From Eubacterium sp. (GTDB taxonomy: Bacteria > Bacillota > Clostridia > Lachnospirales > Lachnospiraceae), in NCBI GenBank assembly GCA_022794015.1, contig JAAWDZ010000080.1, positions 1-59,114 of the forward strand: DNA of 59,114 nucleotides, in the 5' to 3' direction. Each line of letters starts with the position of its first letter. Position 1 is the first letter of the stretch. A model generated the notes under the pieces. It saw nothing but the letters and a program-made list of their open reading frames with translations, was not told the origin of the DNA and made no database searches. Both the position numbers and the translations under genes were made by a program. Shown here piece by piece: positions 35,352-45,813 of this stretch.

Positions 35352-38300
35352 TTATTTTACAATTTTGACTGATTTGGCAAGCTTCGCATTTTTTAACAGT
35401 TTCTTATAGTTTGCAAGCTTTTTCTTTGGAACCTTAATTTTTGCATTTTTCGCAATTCCTGTAAATGCATTCTTTCCGACCTTCTTTAAAACGGATGATT
35501 TTATGGTTATTTTTTTCAGCTTTTCACATCCGTTAAACGCCTTTTTCTCAATTTTAGTAATATTTTTCCCGATACTTACCTTCGTCAGCTTTTTATTTCC
35601 GCTAAATGCATTTTTCCCGATTGCAGTAACCTTGTAGACATATCCGTCTATTTTTACAGAAGCGGGAACAGTAACTGACGTACCGTTCTTTTTCACCAGT
35701 TTAATTACTTTTACTATCCGACTGTTTTTAGCGGATGTGATAATCTGATACCATAATTTCCCGACCTTCTTGCGAGTGCCGACTGCCGGCATGTTATCTG
35801 ACGGATTCTGTACCGGAGGTTTTGCCTGTTCTTCCTGCGTAAGCTGGGCATCGGTTTTAATGATATCAATGACTGCCTTGGCCGCAGCAAGCGCTGACTG
35901 GACTGCGTTCTCGTCCTTCGCCGCTTCTATTGCTGCGATTCCGTCTGCAATTGCCTTTTGAAGTTCAGCTTTTTGCTCTGTGCGGTAAGCATCTGGCTTC
36001 TTATAATCCATAAGAGCCTTTACAGCCGATTCCCTGACGGTTTTTAATGCGGCTGCAGCTTCTTCCTCCTTCAGCTGAACGTCGGTCTTGATTTTATCGA
36101 TCACTGCTTTAGCCGCAGCAAGCGCTGTCGAAATTTCACTCTTATCTTTTGCCGCTTCGATTGCTTTCTTTCCATCCTCAATCGCTTTTTGAAGCTCTGC
36201 TTTCTGCTCTGCGCGGTAGTCGTCGGCGTTCTTATATTCCGTAAGCTCCTTAACGGCCGCTTCCCTGGCAGTTTCTAATGTAGCTGCAGCTTCTTCTTCC
36301 TTTAGCTGGGCGTCAGTCTTGATTTTATCGATCACTGCTTTGGCCGCGGCAAGCGCTGATGAAACTTCACTCTCACTTTTTGCCTCTTTGATTGCTTTCT
36401 TTCCATCCTCAATCGCTTTTTGAAGCTCTGCTTTCTGCTCTGCACGGTAGTCGTCGGCGTTCTTATATCCCGTAAGCTCCTCAACAGCCTCTTTCCTGAC
36501 ACCTTCTAATGCAGCTTCGGCTTCTTCTTCCTTTAGCTGGGCATCCGTCTTAATTTTATCAATCGCTGCCTTGGCTTTTTCAAGCGCTGCCGCTACCTCG
36601 TCCAGACTTTCAGCCTCTTCAATTTCCGCATGGCCGGCTGCAATTTCCTGTAACAGCTCCTGTTTCTGCTCTGTACGGTAATCTTCTGCGTTTTTATAGC
36701 CAATAAGCTCTGTCTTTGCCTCTGCTGCTTTCTGATCCAGTTTCTCTCTTACCTCGCTTGATTCTATATACTGCAGTGACAGTGAATCGTAAGAAACGCT
36801 GTTTTTCCGTGTTCCCCTTGCTGTCGTCATGTTGGTATCATACCAGTCGTCCCTGTTGTAGGTAATGGTTATGGTATGCGTTCCTTTCTCCAGATCCAGG
36901 AATACACATCCCCCTCTCTGGAAGTCATATTTCACAATTGGGAATACGAGGGTACCGGCATCTTCTCCGTCTACGAATACGGAACGGATACCGCCGTCCT
37001 GTCCGCTGGTCGGATTGCCGTAGTTGTTGTAAATCAGGCTCATCTGGTATGTTCCTGTCTTTTCGGCTTCCACTGTAAATGTTAAATCCGTTCTCTTATT
37101 CAGAAAATCTACGACATATCCTGTTCCGGTAAATCCATTTGCATTCGCTTCAAAGTTTTCCTCGTTATATTCTGCATTTTCTGCTTCGTATACCTGCTTC
37201 GTGCCTTCCGGCGAGAAAACCACCGGCTTTGACATTTCGGACGTAATGCCGTTTTTGTCCACTGCCACCAGGCTGTATACCCGGTATACTTTCTTAGAAG
37301 CCGGACGGTAAACTCCGCCGCTTACATCAATGTATTTGCTGCCGTTCCAGAGCTTATAGGTATAATCCGGATTTTCATCCCAGGTCAGTGTACCGTTTTC
37401 CTCTGCCGTAAGCACCGGCAGATCCGGACATACTGCCCAGCTGTCGTCTTCGGCCAGATGAATTTTACTTCTCGTTCCGCTGTCTGATACATTCATAACA
37501 ATATCATAAGTTCCTTCAGCGTCCGCAGGCAGTACATAATCCAGCGGTTTTGTTTCTCCGTTGACTGTAATCGACTCTAAAGTATCGCCTTTGCCGTTTA
37601 CGGTCAGATTCAAAACAGCATTCCTGTATACGTAATTGGACAGGTTAAACGGTCCTTCCATCCAATCCGGCACATATGGATGGAAAGAAATACCATCCTC
37701 TCCGTAAGCCATTCCAAAGAGTACACGGTAATATCCTGCCAGTGTTCCAGCAATCGACCAAAGCTGGCGATCGGAATGGATGCCCTGTCCGGTTTCAAAA
37801 TCAATTACTTCTTTGTTGGTCAGACTCATGCCTGCGCCACGTACGCACGATTTGAAAATCTCGTCTGCCAGCTGTAAGTTGCCGTTTTCCTTGGCGCCAA
37901 TCATCATGGTTGCTTCCCAGCCCGGCCATACGCCGCGGTTGTGGTAAATAGCAGAAGCCTGCCTGCCGTTCTTCTGCGGCCATACGGTATTGGCTCCATA
38001 AGTAACCAGCGGATAATTCTCCATAATCTGCTGTTTCTTCGCATCGTCTGCAATATCAAACATCAATGCATATCCGTTTGCAATAACGTCTACCTTGTCT
38101 GCAGCCGGGGAACCCATATAAGCCGGATATTCCCAGGAGGAATACATTCCTCTGTCTTCAAGCCAGAAATGATCGTTAATCTCTTTTTTCAGATCCTCAT
38201 ACTTCGCTTCCCAGTCTGCCGCTTCACTTTCCGGTTTGCCCAGTATCTTTGCGGACTGTGCCATAATACGCAGTGCCTCTGCAAAAATAATATTGGCGTT

Positions 38301-41300
38301 GGACGCTTTGGATTCCGCGATGTTGATAATGCTGTCCTGTTCGTTCTCGTCCATCCAGTCTGGATACGTCTTGGAACGGTGATCAAGTCCGCCTGTTTCT
38401 CCCTTGAACAATCCGGAAAGGCTGTCATATGCCACATGGTAATCCTGCTCTAATGTGTTTTTGGAAACCTCATAAATTTCTTCCAAAAATTCCTTATCGC
38501 CTGTCGTCTTATAAAGCTCCCATCCGGCAATTTCCATAATGATTCGGTCAATCGAGCTTGGATAAGAACCGCCGGTTCCGGTATCCTCTTCCCATACCTT
38601 CGGGCTGTCCGTACCGCCGATAATCTTTTCACGGATACTGTTCTTCGTCTCTTCCGGGAATACCCATGCCAGGGAATACTGTACTGACATAGCCGTATCC
38701 CTTGTCCATACCTTACTCCAGTTTGTTCCCGTCCAGAATACTTTTCCGTATAATCCGTCGTTGATATTGAAAAGACTCTCTTCCAGACTCAAGTTATATA
38801 CTGCTTCCATAATCTGCATATTGTCCGCCGTAAATTTCGGCTCGCCGCTCAAGTCCTTGGTCAGCTTCCACTGCCGTTTGGAACCCATCTTTTCAACCGT
38901 GATATCCGTTCCGTCCGTAGTGCTTGCCGTACCTTCCGTTCCGGTAATTTTCGTACCACCAATCGTATATTCGTGCTTTTCTGCCGGCACTCTTACCGTC
39001 CACTGCGCACTGTGCCATTTCAGCAGCGTCGTATCCGTGGCAGGCACATGGGGATCCTCCTGGTTTTCCAGATTAATGCCGCATTTACGGTATTTCCTGT
39101 TAAAGAATACCAGATATCCGCCAAATGCAGCCGCTTCCCATTTTCCTTTGTACGTAGCGTTTCCGTCCGCACGGGCGGTTACGTTACCATTTTCTTTTTC
39201 CAGTGTAAGATAATTACCACTGGCTACGTTCTGAATTGCATAGCAGCCGTCTTCATCCGGAATCAGGTTCCATTTTGCACTGTCGCTGCGATAATTCGCA
39301 TCCGAAGGATTTAAGTACGATACTTCTCCCTCAACCTCAGCCAAACGCTGTGATTTCCAGTGGTTTTCCAAAAACGACTCTTCAAATTCCTGTGTCTGCA
39401 CCGTATCTTTTTCAGAATCCAGATAGGTAAGCGTCATTTTATCAAAGTTCCAGGTCGCCCCGATATTGCTCACTACAAGTCTCTGCATGCCTTTTTCCAG
39501 CCACAGCTTTGTATGGACTGTCGTATAGCTCTGCCAGTTCCCTGTATTCGGCACATCCGTTCCTTCTGAAATAAATCTGCCGCTGTTTACCTGTGCTTTT
39601 CCGCCGTCCTGAACCGTCGCGACAGTCAGTGCAACATCAAAATTGCCCGCCGTTTTTACATTGACGTCATAGGAAAGCGCATCATTCTGTTTAAAATCTC
39701 CTACATACTTTCCATTGCTCGCGCTGCCGCTGGACATAACCTTGAGATTGCCGGAGTGATCCACATAATTCTCTGCCTCAAGCGTTATCTCCTCTTTTAC
39801 AAACGATGCCCGGACTGTAACATTTCCCTGCGGCATGGTAAACCAGCCGTCTGAAATGGATACTGTCTCGCCGTTGACTTCGTATTCAAGGCTTCCTTCT
39901 TCCATTACATACCCGGCATCCGGCCTTGCCAAAACATCGATACGCTCTCCTGGCATTGCTTCAATTGGCCCAATTTCCAGTGCTCCGTGTTCTGTTTCAT
40001 CAGCTGTTACCTTATAGAGCTCTTTCAAAACAATGGCACTGATACTGAAATTTCCGGAATTATGTGTCGTTTCTTCATTATAAAGCCTGATTTTTACATC
40101 TTCTTTGGAGCAAATATCCACGGTATATTTGCCGTATGCCACACTGCCGCCCACTGTTGTAGAAGCCGTGGCCGTCTTATCTGCAGAGGTAACTTCCACC
40201 GTTGCCTTGGAATGCCAGGTTCCGGTGTATATCTGTACCTGCTGCTGGTTTTCACTGCCCGATAGTGAAAACTCTATCCCTTCCCCATTTTTAAAGATAA
40301 CCAGGGAAGGCTTCTTGTTCTGCACGGTTTCGCCCGTTGCACTGTCCACATAACTGTAAGCCGTTTTTAATTCCTGATTTCTCGGCTTGTATTCATTTTG
40401 GCCGCTGCATACCATATTCGAGATATAATCTGCATTTTCTTTTTCCTTATACGCCGCCTGTGCGTCTTCCGTACTGTCAAACAGGTACCAGTCCTTGATT
40501 CCCACATCAGAAAGATTCACCTGATCCGGTATGGAATTGTCATATGTTACATTTAATTCCGGATTGTACGTCTCCTCCGGAACCTGAATCTCCTCTTCCG
40601 TTTCACGCAGTGTAACGGCTGCCATTCCGACGCTGCCGCCCCAACTGTTGGTTTTAAAATCACTGCTCATAATCACTCTTACCGTAATTTTATCCTCCGG
40701 ATTGGCCGTATAATATTTCAAATCAAATTTGCCGATTTTAGAAGCATTCTTCATGGAGAAAGAACCTGTATAGTATACCCTGTCATTGACACGGAATTCC
40801 ACAGTTGCTTCCGAATCGTAGGCAAATGCGTATACCGAAGCAATCTGATTCTTTTCGGAATAAGGCAGTTCGATTTCCAGTCCGGTCAGCCCGCTGCTGC
40901 GGTCTGTAATTACATTGCGGTCCACCGGTGCAATATCCTTACTGTCCGTTGCTTTAAAATAGATTTCTGCATCCTTTGCGCGGTCGTCTCCCGAATTGCT
41001 GAGCCGGCGCAGCCCGGTAATCACATTTTCTGTATCTTTTTTCGCATAGGAACCAACGCTTCCGGTACAAAACTGTGCCCAGTCTTTTGTCCCTTCCTCA
41101 GTCAGGTTCACGGTACCCTTTGTAAAGTCCTGATAGCTGCCTTCTATTTCAACGACTCCCGCTTCATCTCCTGGCCGTTCGTATGCCTTTACGGTAAACG
41201 GCCTGCTGGCGCGCACAGTTTCCCCCTCGTATACTGCCGTAACCGTAAGCATGCCGCTTACATCCGCCATCGGTTTTTTGGGCCTTCTTACCACACCTTC

Positions 41301-43997
41301 ATCAGAAAGGCCATAGGTCCGCTGCGCTGTACTGCTCTTATAGGACAACCTGCTGCCGTAATACTTCCCTTCTTCTTTCAGATCCAGATTCAGGAGCAGG
41401 TTATCAAATCCGCTGTTTTCTGCAAGAATCTCATTCCAGCATGCATTCAAATCCGCCTGCGCCCGTTCCCTCGCTGTATGCGATTCTTCTTCCGGTATGC
41501 CAAACACCGCATCTCCCAGGCTGCTTTCTATCCCATCCTTTATGGCTGACACACTTACATAATACCGGTTATAATTGGTCAGATTGTCTATCGTATACGG
41601 CATCGTATCCGTTTCATAAACAGCAGACCAGACACCTTTCTGCGTTCCGAAATATACCTTATAGGAATCCGGCACGGTTTCTGTCTTTACGTCCACCGTA
41701 AGCTTCTCATTTCCGGAATTCACCAAAACCTCCGGTACTTCCGGCGGGCAGCTTCCTCCGTTAAACAACGCTGCGCCTTTCAAAGAAACTGTTCCTTTTG
41801 TATTGCCTTTTTCAATGACATATTCCACCAGAAGATTCCTGCCGTCTGCATCTGCCCGATACGGAATATCGACAATATAATCCTGCTCGTTTTCTCCTGC
41901 GGAAATCGCATACTCCTGCTTTGCTGAAGACGCATCCGATACGGTTGCTTTCACTGTTGCCGCTGCATTTTGTATCCCAATCCAAAGACGCAGCGTCCTG
42001 CTTTCGTTATCGGCAGGCGCCATCACCATAAAGCCTTCTTCGCCGTACGTATGGCCCTTTTTCGCCACAGCCTTCGCCCCGGCAATTCCTGCATCCTGCA
42101 TAAGCGCATTGTCCTGTTGCAAAATCGGATTCTGAACGGAAGACCTGCGGAATCCGATGGTATTTACATTGTAGATCAGATCGGATTTCTGCTGCTGATT
42201 CGGGATTCCGTCCGCTACCTCTTTTTCTTCTTCCGTAAATACAACATAATCCTCTGCTGCTGCAAGACTGTCCGAAAGACCGTCTTTATCCGACTGCATC
42301 AGCGGACGGACTGACATTCCCATCTCTCCTGCATTGGCGTCTTTGCCTGCAATGTCATATGTATGCGTTCCGGCCGTTACCGGAACCGTCACTGTTTCGC
42401 CTGCATTTATAACATGCAATGTAAAATCCTGCGTCGCCGTTACTGTAATCTGAGCCGGAGACGTACTGCTTGTCCGCTCTGCCATATGCAATGCAATCCT
42501 GTTTTCCACACCTTCATGTTTCATATACAGATTGTCAATTCCGCTTGCTTCCGTAAGATGCAGATTCCAGCTCACTTCATTCTTCGGCGCATACAGATTG
42601 ATGCCCAGAACATCTTCTATCATGCCTGCAATCGCAAGCGCGCCTGTCCAGCCTACAAACTTATCCCTTGCCGCAGAGCCGCTCCGCCATTTCCCGCGGT
42701 CAGTATACTCACTGGAATAAAATTCCCAGAACGTCGCCTGCCCGATCTCTGAATCGGTCTTGCCCTTTTCATAAACATCTGACAGCATATGAATATGGCG
42801 CACCGCCTCTTCAAATGCCATGTCCTCATATCCATAAGCTTGCAGTCCCTTGATATATTGGTACGATGACGGCGACCAGACGCCACCCTTCCAATACTCG
42901 CCGTTCGGGAAGAAACAGTTATCTTCCGTTTCATAAAAATCGTAGGTAACCGTAGAAAGACCGTTCGGACGGTACATCTTCTCGGAATTTAACGCATACT
43001 GCTCAATCATCGTCTGCGCCCGTTCCGGCGTCGCCACCATACCTGCCAGCGCCCATAGTCCGGTCGGCGTCGCAATATTGGTAAAATTCCCGTCTTTATC
43101 CAGATTAAAATAAAAACCGCCTTCTTCGGACCAGAGCAATTCGTTGATCCTCTCTTTTAAGGTTTCGTATTTTGCCATAAATTCATCTGCGGTTTCGGTA
43201 TCTCCAAGTTCCGTTGCAATTTTAGAAATATAATACGCCGCCTGCGCCTGCTGAATACTCAGGTCGTTATACGTCTGCTCTTTAGTCCCCCAGTCCTGAT
43301 TCGGCGTATTGTCAAAGCCGTTTGCCAGTCCGGTCGTCTTGCCGTACAGCCCGTTCTCCATGGTACGTGTCCGTTCTACAAAATTAAAATGGGAAATAAT
43401 CCGTTCCATTATAGTTTTTCCCTTAATCTCTTTCGTAAAACGGGACTTATCCCCATGAATCTGGTACTGTTCCCACTCTGCCCACGCCCAGAGCGGCGGG
43501 TTCAGGGACTTCGGATGATCATAGCCCCCGTTGTAGTCCGCGTTTTCACCTGTTATCTCGCTAATCTCGCGGGCAATAAACCCATCGTCCTCTCCGTCGC
43601 TGTCAACCTGACAATAGTAAAAATTGTCCAGTGCATTGAGCGTGGGGAACTGCTGCAGACCGTATTTGTCGAAGAACATCATAAACATCGTGTCCCAGGC
43701 AAATATCATATCACTGAAAGCCTCGTCCACATAATAGACATTCTCCGGATTAAGCTTATCCGAAGCCTTCCGGATATTCGCCTTGTGCGTCTGCCACGCC
43801 GCGTCAAACAGCTCCTCCCACTCCGGATGCTCTGCAAAAGTCACATGCGGCAGATCCGACATATCAATTTCGTAGCCTCCCGCTACGATTTCCTTTGTCG
43901 AAGCTTCCGCCTCCTCTGCTCTCCCGGATATGGGAGCCCCGCCCAGAACAAGCGTAAAGGCCATAATTCCTGAGCAGACTCTCTTCCATAGTTTCAT
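35352..43997 (-). CDS. Giant secreted multidomain glycoside hydrolase (2881 aa)
   Basis: Domain order: signal peptide (1 to about 27); first (alpha/alpha)6-type glycosidase domain (about 40-470, MGH1/trehalase-like, FAWDTMFMMFF near 100); fibronectin-III-like segment (about 750-835); Ig-like and carbohydrate-binding-like modules; a CBM6-type module (about 1400-1530, EAENYVDHSG); a second glycosidase-like domain (about 1720-2100, KVWTRDTAMSVQ and the GVWPGWEA segment); a CBM35-like module (about 2266-2405); four helical repeats of about 75 residues (2412-2726); and a BspA-like leucine-rich C-terminus (about 2737-2881, AIGKNAFSGNKKLTKVSIGK). No LPxTG is present, so attachment may use the repeat or LRR part. 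Catalytic residues and substrate cannot be assigned by eye. AGGAGGAGTG precedes the ATG; it has its own promoter and terminator. Confidence 0.85.
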   Translation of the reverse strand: MKLWKRVCSGIMAFTLVLGGAPISGRAEEAEASTKEIVAGGYEIDMSDLPHVTFAEHPEWEELFDAAWQTHKANIRKASDKLNPENVYYVDEAFSDMIFAWDTMFMMFFDKYGLQQFPTLNALDNFYYCQVDSDGEDDGFIAREISEITGENADYNGGYDHPKSLNPPLWAWAEWEQYQIHGDKSRFTKEIKGKTIMERIISHFNFVERTRTMENGLYGKTTGLANGFDNTPNQDWGTKEQTYNDLSIQQAQAAYYISKIATELGDTETADEFMAKYETLKERINELLWSEEGGFYFNLDKDGNFTNIATPTGLWALAGMVATPERAQTMIEQYALNSEKMYRPNGLSTVTYDFYETEDNCFFPNGEYWKGGVWSPSSYQYIKGLQAYGYEDMAFEEAVRHIHMLSDVYEKGKTDSEIGQATFWEFYSSEYTDRGKWRSGSAARDKFVGWTGALAIAGMIEDVLGINLYAPKNEVSWNLHLTEASGIDNLYMKHEGVENRIALHMAERTSSTSPAQITVTATQDFTLHVINAGETVTVPVTAGTHTYDIAGKDANAGEMGMSVRPLMQSDKDGLSDSLAAAEDYVVFTEEEKEVADGIPNQQQKSDLIYNVNTIGFRRSSVQNPILQQDNALMQDAGIAGAKAVAKKGHTYGEEGFMVMAPADNESRTLRLWIGIQNAAATVKATVSDASSAKQEYAISAGENEQDYIVDIPYRADADGRNLLVEYVIEKGNTKGTVSLKGAALFNGGSCPPEVPEVLVNSGNEKLTVDVKTETVPDSYKVYFGTQKGVWSAVYETDTMPYTIDNLTNYNRYYVSVSAIKDGIESSLGDAVFGIPEEESHTARERAQADLNACWNEILAENSGFDNLLLNLDLKEEGKYYGSRLSYKSSTAQRTYGLSDEGVVRRPKKPMADVSGMLTVTAVYEGETVRASRPFTVKAYERPGDEAGVVEIEGSYQDFTKGTVNLTEEGTKDWAQFCTGSVGSYAKKDTENVITGLRRLSNSGDDRAKDAEIYFKATDSKDIAPVDRNVITDRSSGLTGLEIELPYSEKNQIASVYAFAYDSEATVEFRVNDRVYYTGSFSMKNASKIGKFDLKYYTANPEDKITVRVIMSSDFKTNSWGGSVGMAAVTLRETEEEIQVPEETYNPELNVTYDNSIPDQVNLSDVGIKDWYLFDSTEDAQAAYKEKENADYISNMVCSGQNEYKPRNQELKTAYSYVDSATGETVQNKKPSLVIFKNGEGIEFSLSGSENQQQVQIYTGTWHSKATVEVTSADKTATASTTVGGSVAYGKYTVDICSKEDVKIRLYNEETTHNSGNFSISAIVLKELYKVTADETEHGALEIGPIEAMPGERIDVLARPDAGYVMEEGSLEYEVNGETVSISDGWFTMPQGNVTVRASFVKEEITLEAENYVDHSGNLKVMSSGSASNGKYVGDFKQNDALSYDVNVKTAGNFDVALTVATVQDGGKAQVNSGRFISEGTDVPNTGNWQSYTTVHTKLWLEKGMQRLVVSNIGATWNFDKMTLTYLDSEKDTVQTQEFEESFLENHWKSQRLAEVEGEVSYLNPSDANYRSDSAKWNLIPDEDGCYAIQNVASGNYLTLEKENGNVTARADGNATYKGKWEAAAFGGYLVFFNRKYRKCGINLENQEDPHVPATDTTLLKWHSAQWTVRVPAEKHEYTIGGTKITGTEGTASTTDGTDITVEKMGSKRQWKLTKDLSGEPKFTADNMQIMEAVYNLSLEESLFNINDGLYGKVFWTGTNWSKVWTRDTAMSVQYSLAWVFPEETKNSIREKIIGGTDSPKVWEEDTGTGGSYPSSIDRIIMEIAGWELYKTTGDKEFLEEIYEVSKNTLEQDYHVAYDSLSGLFKGETGGLDHRSKTYPDWMDENEQDSIINIAESKASNANIIFAEALRIMAQSAKILGKPESEAADWEAKYEDLKKEINDHFWLEDRGMYSSWEYPAYMGSPAADKVDVIANGYALMFDIADDAKKQQIMENYPLVTYGANTVWPQKNGRQASAIYHNRGVWPGWEATMMIGAKENGNLQLADEIFKSCVRGAGMSLTNKEVIDFETGQGIHSDRQLWSIAGTLAGYYRVLFGMAYGEDGISFHPYVPDWMEGPFNLSNYVYRNAVLNLTVNGKGDTLESITVNGETKPLDYVLPADAEGTYDIVMNVSDSGTRSKIHLAEDDSWAVCPDLPVLTAEENGTLTWDENPDYTYKLWNGSKYIDVSGGVYRPASKKVYRVYSLVAVDKNGITSEMSKPVVFSPEGTKQVYEAENAEYNEENFEANANGFTGTGYVVDFLNKRTDLTFTVEAEKTGTYQMSLIYNNYGNPTSGQDGGIRSVFVDGEDAGTLVFPIVKYDFQRGGCVFLDLEKGTHTITITYNRDDWYDTNMTTARGTRKNSVSYDSLSLQYIESSEVREKLDQKAAEAKTELIGYKNAEDYRTEQKQELLQEIAAGHAEIEEAESLDEVAAALEKAKAAIDKIKTDAQLKEEEAEAALEGVRKEAVEELTGYKNADDYRAEQKAELQKAIEDGKKAIKEAKSESEVSSALAAAKAVIDKIKTDAQLKEEEAAATLETAREAAVKELTEYKNADDYRAEQKAELQKAIEDGKKAIEAAKDKSEISTALAAAKAVIDKIKTDVQLKEEEAAAALKTVRESAVKALMDYKKPDAYRTEQKAELQKAIADGIAAIEAAKDENAVQSALAAAKAVIDIIKTDAQLTQEEQAKPPVQNPSDNMPAVGTRKKVGKLWYQIITSAKNSRIVKVIKLVKKNGTSVTVPASVKIDGYVYKVTAIGKNAFSGNKKLTKVSIGKNITKIEKKAFNGCEKLKKITIKSSVLKKVGKNAFTGIAKNAKIKVPKKKLANYKKLLKNAKLAKSVKIVK

Positions 43998-44031
43998 AAT
44001 TCACTCCTCCTTTTTTAATAATCATAAATTA

Positions 44032-44075
44032 AGAATACACCTATTTAAATTAATTGTCAATTTGTTTAAAACAAA
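44032..44075 (-). promoter_or_regulatory. Promoter of the giant glycosidase with a flanking palindrome
   Basis: On the minus strand TTGACA (44060-44055), a 17-nt spacer and TATTCT (44037-44032) form the promoter. The AT-rich palindrome TTTGTTTAAAACAAA (44061-44075) touches its -35 box and could be an operator. The rest of 44076-44245 shows nothing recognisable. Confidence 0.7.
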
Positions 44076-44245
44076 ATACATAATCAAATTACCGATTCTT
44101 TTTTTAGTTATTTTATGTACAATTTCTCTTTGTAAAATTATTTGTCATTGAAAACCAAAAAGGGTATACCGTTTAAAAAATAGTAGAAGTATGAAACCAG
44201 ATAAGGACAACAAATAACCTACTGGGTGCTTTTCCAGTATAAAAG

Positions 44246-44301
44246 AAAAGAAGAACCCCCGGACTATACGGCAATACGGTTCGGGGGGGGGTTCTTCTTT
44301 T
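44246..44301. terminator. Bidirectional terminator with a nine-G tract
   Basis: AAAAGAAGAACCCCC (44246-44260) and GGGGGTTCTTCTTTT (44287-44301) form a perfect 15-bp stem. Its right arm is within a run of nine G (44283-44291). Confidence 0.75.
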
Positions 44302-44335
44302 GTCCACATGGACTTATCACTACTTTTTGTCTACC

Positions 44336-44368
44336 GAATAAAAAAGAGACATTCATTATAATGTCTCT
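44336..44368 (-). terminator. Terminator of tRNA-Leu(CAA)
   Basis: AGAGACATT and AATGTCTCT pair around a 6-nt loop and are followed by a T run on the minus strand, just after the tRNA. Confidence 0.85.
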
Positions 44369-44377
44369 CTAAAAAAA

Positions 44378-44461
44378 TGCCGGCAGCGGGACTTGAACCC
44401 GCACGTTGTTGCCAACAACAGATTTTGAGTCTGCCTCGTCTGCCAATTCCGACACGCCGGC
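44378..44461 (-). tRNA. tRNA-Leu(CAA)
   Basis: Acceptor GCCGGCG with matching 3' arm TGCCGGC plus A (one internal mismatch), anticodon stem GCAGA/TCTGT with loop CTCAAAA giving anticodon CAA, long variable arm (GTTG/CAAC), T-loop TTCAAGT. It reads TTG codons. CCA is not encoded. Confidence 0.93.
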
Positions 44462-44540
44462 ATTTTGAACGGTAATAACCGAACAAAAAGTATGTTAGCA
44501 TAGTTTTGGAAAAATTGCAAGAGATTTTGCAAATTTTTCC

Positions 44541-45812
44541 CTAATAACGCATATTTTTCAGCACATCAAAGCAGTCAAACGTTGCAAAATAGTCCTTTGG
44601 CGTCTCCGCACGCCGTATCAGTTCAAAACTCCCGTCCCCTTTCAGCAGAATCTCCGCCGACTTCAATTTACCATTATAATTATAGCCCATAGCAAATCCG
44701 TGCGCTCCGGTATCATGAATCACAAGCAGATCTCCTTTGTCAATTTTGGGCAGCATACGGTCAACTGCAAATTTATCATTGTTTTCACAAAGAGAACCCG
44801 TTACATCATATTTGTGATCGCAGACGGTATTATCTTTGCCCATCACAGTAATATGATGATATGCGCCGTACATAGCCGGACGCATCAGGTTCACCGCACA
44901 GGCGTCCACGCCAATATATTCTTTATAAGTGTGCTTCTCGTGAATGGCTTTCGTGACAAGGCAGCCGTATGGTCCCATCATAAAACGGCCCATTTCCGTA
45001 TAAATTGCCACATCTTTCATCCCTGCCGGAACAAGTACCTCTTCAAAAACCTTACGAACGCCTTCGCCGATGGCATGGATATCATTCGGCGTCTGTCCCG
45101 GTGTATATGGAATCCCAACGCCTCCGGAAAGGTTGATAAAACGGATATCGCATCCGGTCGCCTCCTTTAACTCCACTACCATTTCAAACAATGTCTTTGC
45201 CAGAAGCGGATAATAATCGTTCGTCACCGTATTGCTGGCCAAAAACGCATGGACGCCAAAGTACTTCGCACCCTTTTCTTTCAATATGCGAAACCCCTCA
45301 AATAACTGTTCTCTGGTAAAACCATATTTCGCATCGCCAGGGTTGTCCATAATGCCGTTGCTGATTTTAAACACGCCGCCCGGATTAAAGCGGCAGCTGA
45401 TCGTTTCCGGAATCCTTCCGATGGTTTTTTCCAGAAAATCTATATGCGTAAAATCATCTAAATTGATAATTGCTCCTGTCTGGGCAGCATAGACAAATTC
45501 CTCTGCCGGCGTATCATTCGAAGAAAACATAATATCCTCTCCCGAAAAACCAAGCGCGTCCGCCAGCATCAGTTCTGTCATGGAGGAACAGTCGCAGCCG
45601 CAGCCGTATTCTTTTAAAATATTGATTAAAAACGGATTCGGCGTTGCTTTTACTGCAAAATATTCCCGAAATCCCCTGTTCCAGGAAAATGCCTCCTGCA
45701 CTGCTTTTGCATTTTCACGAATTCCCCTTTCGTCATATAAATAAAATGGCGTCGGATATTCCTTTACAATCTCCTGTAATTTCTCGTAAGTTACAAACGG
45801 TTCTTTTTTCAC
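44541..45812 (-). CDS. lysA: Diaminopimelate decarboxylase-type PLP enzyme
   Basis: This fold-type III PLP decarboxylase has the PLP lysine in YFAVKATPNP near residue 53, the glycine-rich SGGVGIPY, EMGRFMMGPYG and the C-terminal DTGAHGFAMGYNYNG. Diaminopimelate decarboxylase gives lysine from meso-diaminopimelate; a relative acting on another amino acid is possible since no other lys genes are near. The start codon is GTG with AGGAG about 9 nt upstream. It begins 1 nt after the TrmB-like regulator gene, so both are on one transcript. Confidence 0.85.
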   Translation of the reverse strand: MKKEPFVTYEKLQEIVKEYPTPFYLYDERGIRENAKAVQEAFSWNRGFREYFAVKATPNPFLINILKEYGCGCDCSSMTELMLADALGFSGEDIMFSSNDTPAEEFVYAAQTGAIINLDDFTHIDFLEKTIGRIPETISCRFNPGGVFKISNGIMDNPGDAKYGFTREQLFEGFRILKEKGAKYFGVHAFLASNTVTNDYYPLLAKTLFEMVVELKEATGCDIRFINLSGGVGIPYTPGQTPNDIHAIGEGVRKVFEEVLVPAGMKDVAIYTEMGRFMMGPYGCLVTKAIHEKHTYKEYIGVDACAVNLMRPAMYGAYHHITVMGKDNTVCDHKYDVTGSLCENNDKFAVDRMLPKIDKGDLLVIHDTGAHGFAMGYNYNGKLKSAEILLKGDGSFELIRRAETPKDYFATFDCFDVLKNMRY

Positions 45813-45813
45813 G

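Noticed and set aside
36000..36700. Possible CRISPR-like or tandem DNA array
   Set aside because: The repeats are about 225 nt, in frame and encode the helical units of the giant protein.
43389..43973. 194-codon plus-strand ORF
   Set aside because: It is antisense to the first glycosidase domain and signal peptide of the giant gene, with no ribosome site.
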